The position numbers were made by a program, and so were the translations under genes. Source: Lachnospiraceae bacterium (GTDB lineage: Bacteria; Bacillota; Clostridia; Lachnospirales; Lachnospiraceae). From it: 64,000 nt of DNA. Each line of letters starts with the position of its first letter. Position 1 is the first letter of the stretch. The notes below the pieces were generated by a model. That model was not told the DNA's origin. It saw only the letters and a program-made list of their open reading frames with translations, and did not search any database. The stretch is from positions 1-64,000 of the forward strand of contig CAJTDX010000018.1 in NCBI GenBank assembly GCA_910575155.1, written 5' to 3'. Below, in pieces: positions 53,097 to 61,236 of the stretch.

Positions 53097-53342
53097 TTAT
53101 CCTCTGCATCTATAAATATCTGTATTTCGTTGTTGAGATAAAACAAACCCATCGGTGTCCGATGGGTTGCATGTTTCAAGCAGATTATCTATTGCCAGTG
53201 CATTTAGTACATGGTCTGTCCATGCTGTGTTTTTTAATCCTTTCTCTGCTTTGTTACAGTCAATCCGTAGAATGTAACCGTCAAATGTAGTAATGTCAAT
53301 ACTGTTGTGGTACATATTGTACCTTGCGTATATTAGATTCAT
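53097..53342 (-). CDS. DUF6061-like small protein, altered C-terminus
   Basis: An 81-residue ORF whose first 55 residues (MNLIYARYNMYHNSIDITTF; DGYILRIDCNKAEKGL) match what I know as DUF6061, a small Clostridia family often found on mobile elements. The last 27 residues do not fit; another frame just downstream reads LNNEIQIFIDAEDNQ, the expected family end. The gene has therefore suffered an indel and may be inactive. A second, nonsense-broken copy lies at 55938-56174. Confidence 0.55.
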   Translation of the reverse strand: MNLIYARYNMYHNSIDITTFDGYILRIDCNKAEKGLKNTAWTDHVLNALAIDNLLETCNPSDTDGFVLSQQRNTDIYRCRG

Positions 53343-53431
53343 TTTCTTTGTCCTTTCATAATTTTTACAAGCATATCAAATCAGTTCCCACGCCTTAATT
53401 GTTTTGTGTTATAATGTGTTATAGGTTTTTC

Positions 53432-53496
53432 TTTCCCTTAAAGTTTCCCTCATTAGGGTTCATAACAGCAAGAGGGAGAAAATAACATAAGGGAAA
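53432..53496. other. Putative att-like site, middle copy
   Basis: TTTCCCTTA and TAAGGGAAA flank a 47-nt region containing TTTCCCTCATTAGGG. It resembles the structures at 40526 and 56264 in arm sequence (TTTCCCT...AGGGAAA). It could mark the original right end of the element. Confidence 0.4.
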
Positions 53497-53637
53497 ATCT
53501 AAGGGAATGCTCACCTTGCACAAATTTAATGTTTTCAGTAGTTAGAGCAGTTCATGAAAACAAAATATAAGAGTTATTAAATCCCTTAGATTTTGTGAAA
53601 ATCCAATCGGAATTTATTATTGTCGGAGGTAAATATA

Positions 53638-54405
53638 ATGAATGAATTGCAAACCTCTTTAACTCATTATCAGGTAAAAAAAGAAAACGGGGCTATTACA
53701 GTCCTTGCCAATAAACCTATTTGTGTTTGTGATCATTTTTGGGACTGCATGAATGAGGAATGGGTTTTTGCTGTTAAGTGTGACGATGGTCAAAGCCGGT
53801 ATCACATCGACTATTTATTTTTGGATAATAATTTTGAGCTACTTAATGCACTTACTGAAGATAAAGGTGTAAATCCCCAGTTTTTGACAGCACAGGATAA
53901 TACGGCTTGGGTGAGCCTTAGTTCAACCAGCACAGAGCGTGAGGGTGAAATTGTTCTTCCATTGCAAAATCGTTTTCGCATTACTAAAGAGATAGTACGC
54001 AAAGATCTTGGAATGGATGCGATATTCTGCCTAAATAATCAATGTTGCTCCTATCAAATTGATTTATTCAACCATAAAAAATATGATAAATTGTTTGTTT
54101 ATCAGTTTGATAAAAACGGATTATATAAAACAAGAAAACAGTATATTCTTGAAAATATATGGAATGGATATCCGACAGTTACCAGAGATAAATGTTTTGT
54201 TACTTGCGGAAAATGGAGCAACTCTCTTTGTACGATACATGTTTCGGAAATCGACGAGAACGGTAATATTCTTTCTGATTGGAAAAGTGAAGCAATTGCA
54301 GATATGAACAGTGTCTTTTTACTGTCATATTCAGATACAAAAATGGAATTTATTACTTTCCATGAAAATCATGTGGACTATCTTGTTTGTAAAGCGCATC
54401 TTTAG
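53638..54405 (+). pseudogene. Unknown-function gene, 5' part, cut by IS66-derived insertion
   Basis: 255 residues from ATG 53638 (RBS GGAGGTAAATATA), beginning MNELQTSLTHYQVKKENGAI. The sequence is beta-rich with aromatic repeats (CDHFWDCMNEEWVFAVKCDD) and has no signal peptide; I know no family. The frame meets a stop (KAHL-stop) exactly where the IS66-related sequence begins. On the other side, the frame resumes as SHLVYSFEGILLSRKIIYQ at 55507, so the intact gene was probably about 360 residues and is now disrupted. Confidence 0.6.
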
Positions 54406-55507
54406 TGGCAGGGATCCTGTATAAAAAATATGATATGGGAATCCCTTTGGCAAGGCAGGAGCGTGACTGGTACCGTCTGGGACTGTGCCTCTACCGCTCC
54501 ACAATGGCAAACTGGGTGATCCGCTGCAGCGAAGAGTATCTGCTGCCTATTTATGAGCGGATCCACCAGGAGCTGCTTGGCTGTGGAATCCTGCATGGGG
54601 ATGAAACCCGCATCCAATGCAGCAGGGAACCAGGGAAAAAGGCCAGCAGCGAGTCCTTCATGTGGGTGATACGCAGCGGGCGGGAAGAGGCAGTACAGGC
54701 AGTGCTCTTCCATTATGCAAGGAGCCGGGCAAGAAAAGAGGCGGAGAAGCTCTACAGAGGGTTCCATGGGTACCTGGTCACAGATGCCTATACAGGGTAT
54801 GACACCCTGGAGGGGATCTGCAGGGCGCTGTGCTGGTCACATGTACGCAGGTATTACATTGACAGCATACCTTTAGATTCCCGCGGAAAGGAGATCAGCG
54901 GTTCCAAGGGAGCTGAGGGACGGGAATGGTGTGACCGCCTGTTCCAGATCGAAAAAAAACTGAAAGTATTACCTTCCGAGAAGCGTCAGCAAAAGCGCCA
55001 GGAGCTGAGCAGGCCTGTCTTGGAAGGGTTTTGGGCGTGGGCAGAAGAGACCAGTGCAAAGTATACTGCCAATGAATCTCTCAAAACAGCCCTTACTTAT
55101 ACAAGAAACCAGAGAAAATATCTGGAGACGTTTCTGGAAGACGGGCGCATTCCGATCTCAAACAATGACTGTGAGACCAGTATCCGTCCGTTTGCAAACG
55201 GACGCAAGGCATGGCTGTTCGCGGACTCACCGGCAGGGGCAAGAGCCAGCGGCATCGTATATACATTGGTAGAAACAGCGAAACTGAATCATCTGGATGT
55301 ATTTGGCTATCTATGTTATTTATTAGAAGGTCTGCCGGATCTCGATCACCGAAACCATCCTGAATTACTGGAAGCATATCTCCCCTGGTCTGAGACACTG
55401 CCAGAAAGCTGCCGACTCAGGGAACATAGAACAAATAAGAAGTGTGTGTTTTGATAGAGTATATCACGACATGCACTTCTTTTCATTACGGTGTGTTTTG
55501 TATCGCT
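54403..55507 (+). mobile_element. IS66-family fragment inserted in an unknown gene
   Basis: The insert holds only the C-terminal part of an IS66 TnpC; tnpA and tnpB are missing. CGCATCTT (54395-54402) and CACATCTT (55508-55515) flank it, 7 of 8 alike, which would fit the 8-bp duplication made by IS66 elements. No IS66 terminal repeats were identified, so the element may be internally deleted or its ends lost. Confidence 0.55.
54405..55454 (+). pseudogene. IS66-family transposase, N-terminally truncated
   Basis: A 349-residue ORF covering the DDE domain of IS66 TnpC. Catalytic Asp in GILHGDETRIQCS, Asp in GYLVTDAYTGYD, Glu in SNNDCETSIRPFANGRKAWL, and the closing LNHLDVFGYLCYLLEGLPD are clear. 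Full-length TnpC proteins are about 500 residues with an N-terminal coiled coil and zinc-binding region, both absent here. The catalytic core is intact, but the protein is probably inactive. Confidence 0.8.
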
Positions 55508-55815
55508 CACATCTTGTTTACAGTTTTGAAGGAATTTTATTGTCACGAAAAATAATATATCAAGTTGAAACTAATATTAATTTAATTGAAAAAACGCAAA
55601 TCATGGGCGGAGTAAAAGCTGTTCACTGTGTGGTTTCGGGTGATGTTCAACATTTTGCAAAAAATGTTATGTTAGTGTTAGGAAATAATACTGTTGATGT
55701 TTATGAAGCAGAAGAAGGATATTTCCCTTCATTACTTGATGACAGTCATTTATTATTTGCTCCAATAAGCAGAATAGAGAATATTGCTTGTAGTTTCAAA
55801 ATTGTGATAATCTGA
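55508..55815 (+). pseudogene. Unknown-function gene, 3' part
   Basis: Downstream of the insertion an open frame reads HLVYSFEGILLSRKIIYQVE to a stop at 55815 (end IENIACSFKIVII). It is the likely continuation of the gene starting at 53638: the join at the CATCTT repeat would keep the frame (KAHL-VYSFEG). The composition is similar to the 5' part. No start codon or ribosome binding site belongs to it. Confidence 0.5.
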
Positions 55816-55884
55816 TACAACTTCCTGTTTTTTTTTGATTTTGTACTATTGTTTAGATATTTTGAAAGTGCATAACCAATAAAG

Positions 55885-55931
55885 AAAAAATGCTTATAAA
55901 TCATGTTATAAAAGATTTCTAAGCATTTTTT
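55885..55931. terminator. Bidirectional terminator, second copy
   Basis: AAAAAATGCTTATAAATC pairs with GATTTCTAAGCATTTTTT. It is a diverged duplicate of 53037-53079 and again precedes a DUF6061-like copy. Confidence 0.65.
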
Positions 55932-55937
55932 GTTTTG

Positions 55938-56174
55938 TCAAATATCCAGATTATTTTCAGCATCTATAAATATCTGCATTTCGCTATTTAGATAGAGTCT
56001 TGCGTATTCGAGTGGATTGTCTATCGCCAGCGCATTTAGCACATGGTCTGTCTATGGTGTAGTTTTCAATCCTGTTTCAGCCTTATTACAGTCAATTCGT
56101 AATATGTAGCCATCAAAGATAGTAATGTCAATGCCATTATGGTACATATTGTAACTTGCAGAAATAAAATTCAT
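55938..56174 (-). pseudogene. DUF6061-like second copy with internal stop
   Basis: Reads MNFISASYNMYHNGIDITIF, DGYILRIDCNKAETGLKTTP, then a TAG codon, and continues in frame TDHVLNALAIDNPLEYARLY to a natural end. Apart from the stop it keeps the family C-terminus that the first copy has lost. Together the two copies show an ancient duplication of the segment from terminator to att-like site. Confidence 0.6.
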
Positions 56175-56263
56175 ATCATCAACTCCTAGCATTCTAAAAT
56201 TTAAGCATATCTTTCAGAGCGATTACCTTTTCATTATTTATTATTTGATATTATAGTTTTCCC

Positions 56264-56309
56264 TTTCCCTCATTTTTGCCCTTATCAGCACTTGTAATCA
56301 TGAGGGAAA
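56264..56309. other. Putative att-like site, right copy
   Basis: TTTCCCTCAT and ATGAGGGAAA form 10-bp arms around a 26-nt centre that contains TTTTTGCCCTTAT. The left site (40526) has TTTTTGCCCTCAT at its centre. The shared TTTTTGCCCT core makes it a candidate right end of the whole element. Confidence 0.45.
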
Positions 56310-56440
56310 CGATATAAAATGATGTAATGAATAAAATAAAGTTGACTTGCTTAAATTTAGAGTTTTCAAGGGTTGACGGCATTTTTTATGATAGTTTATA
56401 ACAATTATTAAATATCCTCAAATGAAAGGATTAACAATTT

Positions 56441-56638
56441 TTATTTTTCCACACGAAGAATATCTTCTACGCCGCAATCAAGGTATATGCAGATTTTCTC
56501 CAGAATTTCAAAGCTGATCCGCGTTGTTCGGTTGTGGTTCAGATTCCTGAGCGTAGTTGTGGATATGCCGGTGTCTTTTGCAAGCTTGTTTTGTGATATT
56601 CCTTTCTGTTCTAAAATTTCATTGAGCATAATTTTCAT
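56441..56638 (-). CDS. Short XRE-family helix-turn-helix regulator
   Basis: A 65-residue protein made of one XRE/Cro-type helix-turn-helix: MLNEILEQKGISQNKLAKDT, then GISTTTLRNLNHNRTTRISF and a closing CIYLDCGVEDILRVEK. The track ORF begins at 56797; ATG 56638 (GGAGTGACTATCAGA upstream) or 56629 gives the family N-terminus. It lies just outside the putative right end of the element and may be chromosomal or from another element. Confidence 0.8.
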   Translation of the reverse strand: MKIMLNEILEQKGISQNKLAKDTGISTTTLRNLNHNRTTRISFEILEKICIYLDCGVEDILRVEK

Positions 56639-56844
56639 TCTGATAGTCACTCCATAAATTGTATTTTTAGAACTATTTTTTCCGGAATGGGCAGGAATAT
56701 ACATAATATTACTCCGGCGGTTAAATATATTGGATGTTGAGAACGTGTGGACTAAAACAGTCCCTGAAAAGGAAATTGTACAGATTTTTTGAAACAATAA
56801 AACCTTAGAAAATGGATAAAGAGAAAAATTTATAGGAGGTTATT

Positions 56845-57258
56845 ATGCTTGATAAAATACCTGGTACAGAAGAGATGACAAATTTAGTAGGAGAATCACT
56901 ATATGATGTCTGGAAAAAATTAGCTGCTTGCATTGAGGAAAAATATGACATGGACTGTTTATGGAATAAAGGCGGTAAAGCATGGAAATATGAATATAAA
57001 TATCGTCGGGGCGGCAAAACGTTATGCGCATTATATGCAAGAGAAAACTGCGTGGGATTTATGATTATTTTAGGGAAAAACGAACGGTTAAAATTTGGGG
57101 AAGATAGAGATTGTTTTACAGAAGAAGTGCAAAGGATTTATGACGAAACGCAAACTTATCATGATGGGAAATGGTTAATGTTTGAGCCAACAGATACGGC
57201 GTTGTTTGATGATTTCATTAGATTGTTGAGAATCAAGAGAAAGCCAAACAGAACGTAG
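56845..57258 (+). CDS. DUF3788-family protein
   Basis: The 137 residues have the DUF3788 pattern: WNKGGKAWKYEYKYRRGGKT, then LCALYARENCVGFMIILGKN and a closing YHDGKWLMFEPTD with a lysine-rich tail. The family is cytosolic and of unknown function. RBS ATAGGAGGTTATT is good. It stands alone between the helix-turn-helix gene and a partial hypothetical gene. Confidence 0.8.
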   Translation: MLDKIPGTEEMTNLVGESLYDVWKKLAACIEEKYDMDCLWNKGGKAWKYEYKYRRGGKTLCALYARENCVGFMIILGKNERLKFGEDRDCFTEEVQRIYDETQTYHDGKWLMFEPTDTALFDDFIRLLRIKRKPNRT

Positions 57259-57377
57259 TTTACGAACACACCATTAGCAAAAGGATGATTTTATACATAG
57301 AAAAATAATAATCAGGTTCTTGTTTATCCGGAGGCTGCATAAAAAAATCAGGATTAATCCGCAAGGAGGACTTCAAA

Positions 57378-57683
57378 GTGAGTATGGATTTAAGTTTTTG
57401 GAAATACAAAGAAAATGCTGCCCACGATCACGCAGTAATATATCAGGCGGCGTGCTGTGATGGTAAGTTGATGGAAAAATTGGAGGATCTGCCAATAGAT
57501 GAAATTTTAAAGAAAATTTCCGCTGTCTTTTCTGATTGGACGATTCAGGACGATGGAAAGGATTTTGAGAAAGAAGGACATGGTTTGATTCCTGGACAGA
57601 TAGATGAAAATAAAAGATATTTGTTAAAAGATCGGGGACACATAAATGAATTGACGAATGAAGAAAAAAATATCACTGCGTGA
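57378..57683 (+). CDS. Hypothetical protein, probably 3'-truncated
   Basis: 101 residues starting MSMDLSFWKYKENAAHDHAV, with LPIDEILKKISAVFSDWTIQ in the middle. Similar N-termini occur in Clostridia proteins whose later part differs, as far as I recall; here the last 30 residues look like unrelated sequence read into a chance stop. RBS AAGGAGGACTTCAAA is strong, with GTG 57378 or ATG 57384 as start. No function can be given. Confidence 0.55.
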   Translation: MSMDLSFWKYKENAAHDHAVIYQAACCDGKLMEKLEDLPIDEILKKISAVFSDWTIQDDGKDFEKEGHGLIPGQIDENKRYLLKDRGHINELTNEEKNITA

Positions 57684-57890
57684 CCACACGCGGCGCAGCA
57701 AAGCAGCCAGGGAAACGATAAGCAGTTTATCAACAGTATTCCCTGGCTTTGCATATGATTATAAGATAAAGAATGAACGTCAGGAAGCCAGAGGAAAAAG
57801 TATATATTGGCAAATGTTATTACCGGTTTAGGAAAAATGGCAGATTATGATAAATGCCTGTTAATTGTATACTATAAACCAGAGAGTAGT

Positions 57891-57917
57891 CATCCTTGAA
57901 TACAGGATGTTTTTTTT
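57891..57917 (+). terminator. Terminator before the Rpn-like gene
   Basis: CATCCT-tgaatac-AGGATG followed by eight T. It sits in the otherwise empty 57684-57983 gap, which I could not assign further. Confidence 0.8.
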
Positions 57918-57983
57918 GTATAATGAAACTAAGATAATCTGATTATTTTCCCACTGAACAAGCGGGGATGAAAGGAAGAAGGA

Positions 57984-58866
57984 ATGGAAAAAACGGATAT
58001 TGCGAAATATACTGTGAAAGACAGCGTTTTTACGAACTTATTTCAGGATAAGAAATATCTGATACAGTTATACAGAGCGCTTCACCCGGAAGATAGGGAG
58101 ACTACGGAAGATGAACTGAAAGACATTACAATTAAAAATATATTAGTAGATGCGTGCTATAATGATTTGGGTTTCACTGTAGGAGATACAATTATGATTC
58201 TGACAGAAGCGCAAACTACATGGACAATGAATATCATTATACGGGCATTGATGTATCTGGTACAGTCCTATCATGAGTATTTTGAGCGCAGGAACGATAA
58301 TCTTTACAGCAGTAAAAAAGTAAAGCTGCCAAAACCGGAATTATACGTGATATTCACTGGAAAAAGAGTAAGCAAGCCGGAATATGTTTCTCTGTCGGAA
58401 GAATTTTTTAATGGAGAGGAATGCGTTGTTGATGTAAAGGTAAAAATGATATACGATGGAAAGGATCATGATATTATCAGCCAGTATGTCGCCTTTACAA
58501 AGGTATATGACGAGCAGATAAAATTATATGGGGAGAACCCGGGAAGCAGTTACCAATACCATTAAGATCTGTAAAGACAGGGATGTTCTGAAAGAGTATC
58601 TGGAGAGCAGGGAAAAGGAGGTTGTGGACATGATGATGACGTTGTTTGATGAAGAACAGGTAATGCGTGCTTATGTGGAGAGTGAGAAAAGAGAAGCGGC
58701 AGAAAAAGCAGCAGCAGAAGCGGCAAAAAAAGCGTCTGTGATTTCTGCGATTGAAATGTGCCAGGAAATAGGCTTACCTGTTTCAGAAACCATAAAAAAA
58801 ATAGCAGGAAAATATAAACTTGAAGAAAACGATGCAGAAGCATGGGTCTGGAAATACTGGAAATGA
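57984..58866 (+). pseudogene. Rpn/PD-(D/E)XK nuclease transposase-family gene with frameshift
   Basis: Two overlapping ORFs form one gene. The first (57984-58565) reads KYTVKDSVFTNLFQDKKYLI and NDLGFTVGDTIMILTEAQTT, a PD-(D/E)XK nuclease domain of the Rpn/transposase_31-like group. At a GGGG run near 58531-58534 the frame is lost (YGENPGSSYQYH-stop). The other frame continues GRTREAVTNTIKICKDRDVL and the typical C-terminal helices (MMMTLFDEEQVMRAYVESEK). Removing one G restores the whole protein of about 290 residues. RBS AAAGGAAGAAGGA is good. A sequencing error or slippage is possible. Confidence 0.75.
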
Positions 58867-58882
58867 AAAGCAAGTGGAGGTC

Positions 58883-59169
58883 ATGGAGCATATTTTTGGC
58901 GAAAACTCAGATTATTCAGAAGAAACACGGAATGAATTAAAGCGGGTTATGCTGGTATCAGAGCAGGACAGCGTCGACATTCTATATATGGAAAAACGGG
59001 AATGGGAAAAGCCAGGGGCGCTGTTGCTGATGCATGGTTTACAGGATTTGCGGAAAATACGGAAGGAAATATATATTTTTGTGTGCATCTTGGGGGGGTA
59101 CAGATGGTATCCAGCACATTGGCGAGGAAAATAGCTATCAGGCTTGTGTCGGATTATTTTGTTCCGTAA
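58883..59169 (+). pseudogene. BlaR1/class D beta-lactamase-like C-terminal remnant
   Basis: No single frame makes a protein. The first frame reads MEHIFGENSDYSEETRNELK; a shift then gives KNGNGK-type and AWFTGFAENTEGNIYFCVHL; a third gives VSSTLARKIAIRLVSDYFVP to a stop at 59169. Together these resemble the end of penicillin-sensing BlaR1/MecR1 domains (KTG region, then the W-F-x-G-F and EGN-x-YF strands). It is a frameshifted fragment without the SxxK serine region. The match is from memory over about 60 residues. Confidence 0.45.
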
Positions 59170-59222
59170 CCCGATGCGGAATTGTTTCGGATATAAAATG
59201 GAAGATTATAGGAGGAAATCAG

Positions 59223-59531
59223 ATGAGTGAAAAAATGATATTTAGTCCGGGATCCTTTTTTCATGGAACAAAAGCGGACCTGAAAACAGGAGATTTCATA
59301 ATTACAGGAAAGAAAAAGAATTATAATGATGACACAATATCAGAATACGTTTATTTTGCGGGAACTCTGGAGGCGGCAGTCTGGGGAGCGGAACTGGCGG
59401 AAGGAGATGGCAGAAAAAGGATATACGTTGTAGAGCCAACTGGAGATTGCGAAAATGATCCGAATCTTACAGATACGAAATTTCCTGGAAATCCTACAAA
59501 ATCATATAGATCGAAACAACCGTTTGAATAA
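59223..59531 (+). CDS. arr: Rifampin ADP-ribosyltransferase (Arr), C-terminally shortened
   Basis: 102 residues that closely follow Arr, which inactivates rifampin with NAD+. FFHGTKADLKTGDFI, VYFAGTLEAAVWGAELAEGD, RIYVVEPTGDCENDPNLTDT and FPGNPTKSYRSKQP are hallmark segments, including the His and Tyr of the active site. Arr proteins are about 135-150 residues; this one stops at PFE, and the following DNA shows no trace of the usual ending (VVGEV..W.GH). The gene is thus 3'-truncated and its activity doubtful. RBS ATAGGAGGAAATCAG precedes ATG 59223. Confidence 0.75.
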   Translation: MSEKMIFSPGSFFHGTKADLKTGDFIITGKKKNYNDDTISEYVYFAGTLEAAVWGAELAEGDGRKRIYVVEPTGDCENDPNLTDTKFPGNPTKSYRSKQPFE

Positions 59532-59674
59532 AAGCAATTGACGGAAACGCAACAAATTTGAAAAATGGAGTATCAGATAAAAATTTTGCTATTTGTCAAT
59601 TCCGGTCATTATTTTTCAAAGATGCAGTTTATGTTTGTTGAGGCGTTTATTTTGCCAGCGGATGTAAGCTGAAC

Positions 59675-59703
59675 TTGCCAAAAACTCAGATATATCATAT
59701 AAT
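59675..59703 (+). promoter_or_regulatory. Promoter of murE
   Basis: TTGCCA (59675-59680), 17-bp spacer, TATAAT (59698-59703), 35 bp upstream of murE. The region 59532-59674 has no gene. Confidence 0.7.
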
Positions 59704-59738
59704 AAAATGAATATGCGTGTTAGAAAAGAGGAATGGCA

Positions 59739-61199
59739 ATGGAGCATTTGGGAAAATTATTGGAACGCCTGGACTATAAGACCGTACAGGGGAATACAGA
59801 TATAGAGATTACAGAGTTAGCGTACGATTCCAGGAAAGTAGTGGAAGGCTGTCTGTTTGTCTGCATTAAGGGCACTGCAGTAGACGGGCATATTTTTGTA
59901 AAAGAGGCGGCAGAAAAAGGCGCGGCGGCAGTACTGGTACAGGAAGAAGTGGAAGCGCCGCCCCAGCTTACGGTAATTCAGGTGGAAGATACCCGGTATG
60001 GACTTGCCCTTACTTCCTGCGCCTGGTTCCATCATCCGGCAGAGGAGCTGAACGTGATTGGCATCACCGGAACCAAGGGGAAAACCACTACCACTTATAT
60101 GGTGAAATCGATTCTGGAACATGCAGGATATAAGACTGGGCTGATTGGTACCATCGAGGCAATTATAGGAGATGAAGTGATTCCGGCAAATAATACTACG
60201 CCGGAGTCTTATATTGTCCAGAAATATTTCCGTAAAATGGTGGATGAAGGCTGTAAATGCGTGGTCATGGAAGTGTCCTCACAGGGGCTTATGATGCACC
60301 GTACCGCGGGCTTTACCTTTGAAATCGGCATCTTTACCAATATGGAGCCGGATCATATCGGGCCGGGAGAGCATTCTTCTTTTGAAGAATATATGTCCTG
60401 TAAAGGGCTGCTGTTTTGCCAGTGCAGGACAGGAATCGTCAACATAGACGATAAACACTGGGAACAGGTGCTCAAAGGACATACCTGTACGCTGGAAACA
60501 ATCGGATTTTCTGAAAAAGCAGATCTTCGGGCTGTCAATCCCAAGCTTGTCAGGAAACCGGGCTGCCTGGGAGTTTCCTATACGGCAGAAGGAGCGGTAA
60601 ATACCCAAATTGAGGTAGATGTGCCCGGTAAATTCAGTATCTATAATTCTCTGACGGCAATTGCGGTCTGCCGTCATTTTAAAGTGACGATTGAAGACAT
60701 AAAACGGGCTTTGAAGGAAGCGAAAGTAAAAGGCAGAATTGAGATGGTCAGGGTATCGGACGACTTTACCCTGATGATTGACTATGCCCATAACGCCATG
60801 AGCCTTGAGAGTCTTTTGACTACGTTAAAAGAGTACGAGCCAAAGCGGCTGGTCTGCCTGTTTGGCTGCGGGGGCAACCGTTCCAGACTGCGGCGTTATG
60901 AAATGGGCGAGGTGTCGGGAACGCTTGCGGATTTAACAGTCGTTACCTCTGATAATCCCAGGTTTGAAGAGCCGCAGGCCATCATTGACGATATCAAAAC
61001 CGGAATAGCGAAAACAAGTGGAAAATATGTGGAGATTCCGGACCGCAAAGAGGCCATCCGTTATGTGATTGCCAATGGACAGCCGGGAGACATTATCGTA
61101 CTGGCAGGAAAAGGGCATGAAGATTATCAGGAGATCAAAGGCAGGAAATATCCTATGGACGAACGGGTGCTGATCCGGGAAATTTTAGAGGAATTATAA
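59739..61199 (+). CDS. murE: UDP-MurNAc-tripeptide synthetase (meso-DAP adding)
   Basis: Adds meso-diaminopimelate to UDP-MurNAc-L-Ala-D-Glu in the cytosol. The 486-residue protein has the ATP loop VIGITGTKGKTTTTYMV, the central GIFTNMEPDHIGPGEH, and TSDNPRFEEP, where DNPR is the meso-DAP selectivity motif. GKGHEDYQEIKGRKYP is the typical end. ATG 59739 is 6 nt after GAGGA; 59733 overlaps that site. A GEN-like MurE paralogue is possible in Clostridia, but the motif supports the standard reaction. priA follows 37 nt later. Confidence 0.92.
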   Translation: MEHLGKLLERLDYKTVQGNTDIEITELAYDSRKVVEGCLFVCIKGTAVDGHIFVKEAAEKGAAAVLVQEEVEAPPQLTVIQVEDTRYGLALTSCAWFHHPAEELNVIGITGTKGKTTTTYMVKSILEHAGYKTGLIGTIEAIIGDEVIPANNTTPESYIVQKYFRKMVDEGCKCVVMEVSSQGLMMHRTAGFTFEIGIFTNMEPDHIGPGEHSSFEEYMSCKGLLFCQCRTGIVNIDDKHWEQVLKGHTCTLETIGFSEKADLRAVNPKLVRKPGCLGVSYTAEGAVNTQIEVDVPGKFSIYNSLTAIAVCRHFKVTIEDIKRALKEAKVKGRIEMVRVSDDFTLMIDYAHNAMSLESLLTTLKEYEPKRLVCLFGCGGNRSRLRRYEMGEVSGTLADLTVVTSDNPRFEEPQAIIDDIKTGIAKTSGKYVEIPDRKEAIRYVIANGQPGDIIVLAGKGHEDYQEIKGRKYPMDERVLIREILEEL

Positions 61200-61236
61200 T
61201 CCGCCTTTATGATACAGTAAGCAGGTGGTAGATGTT

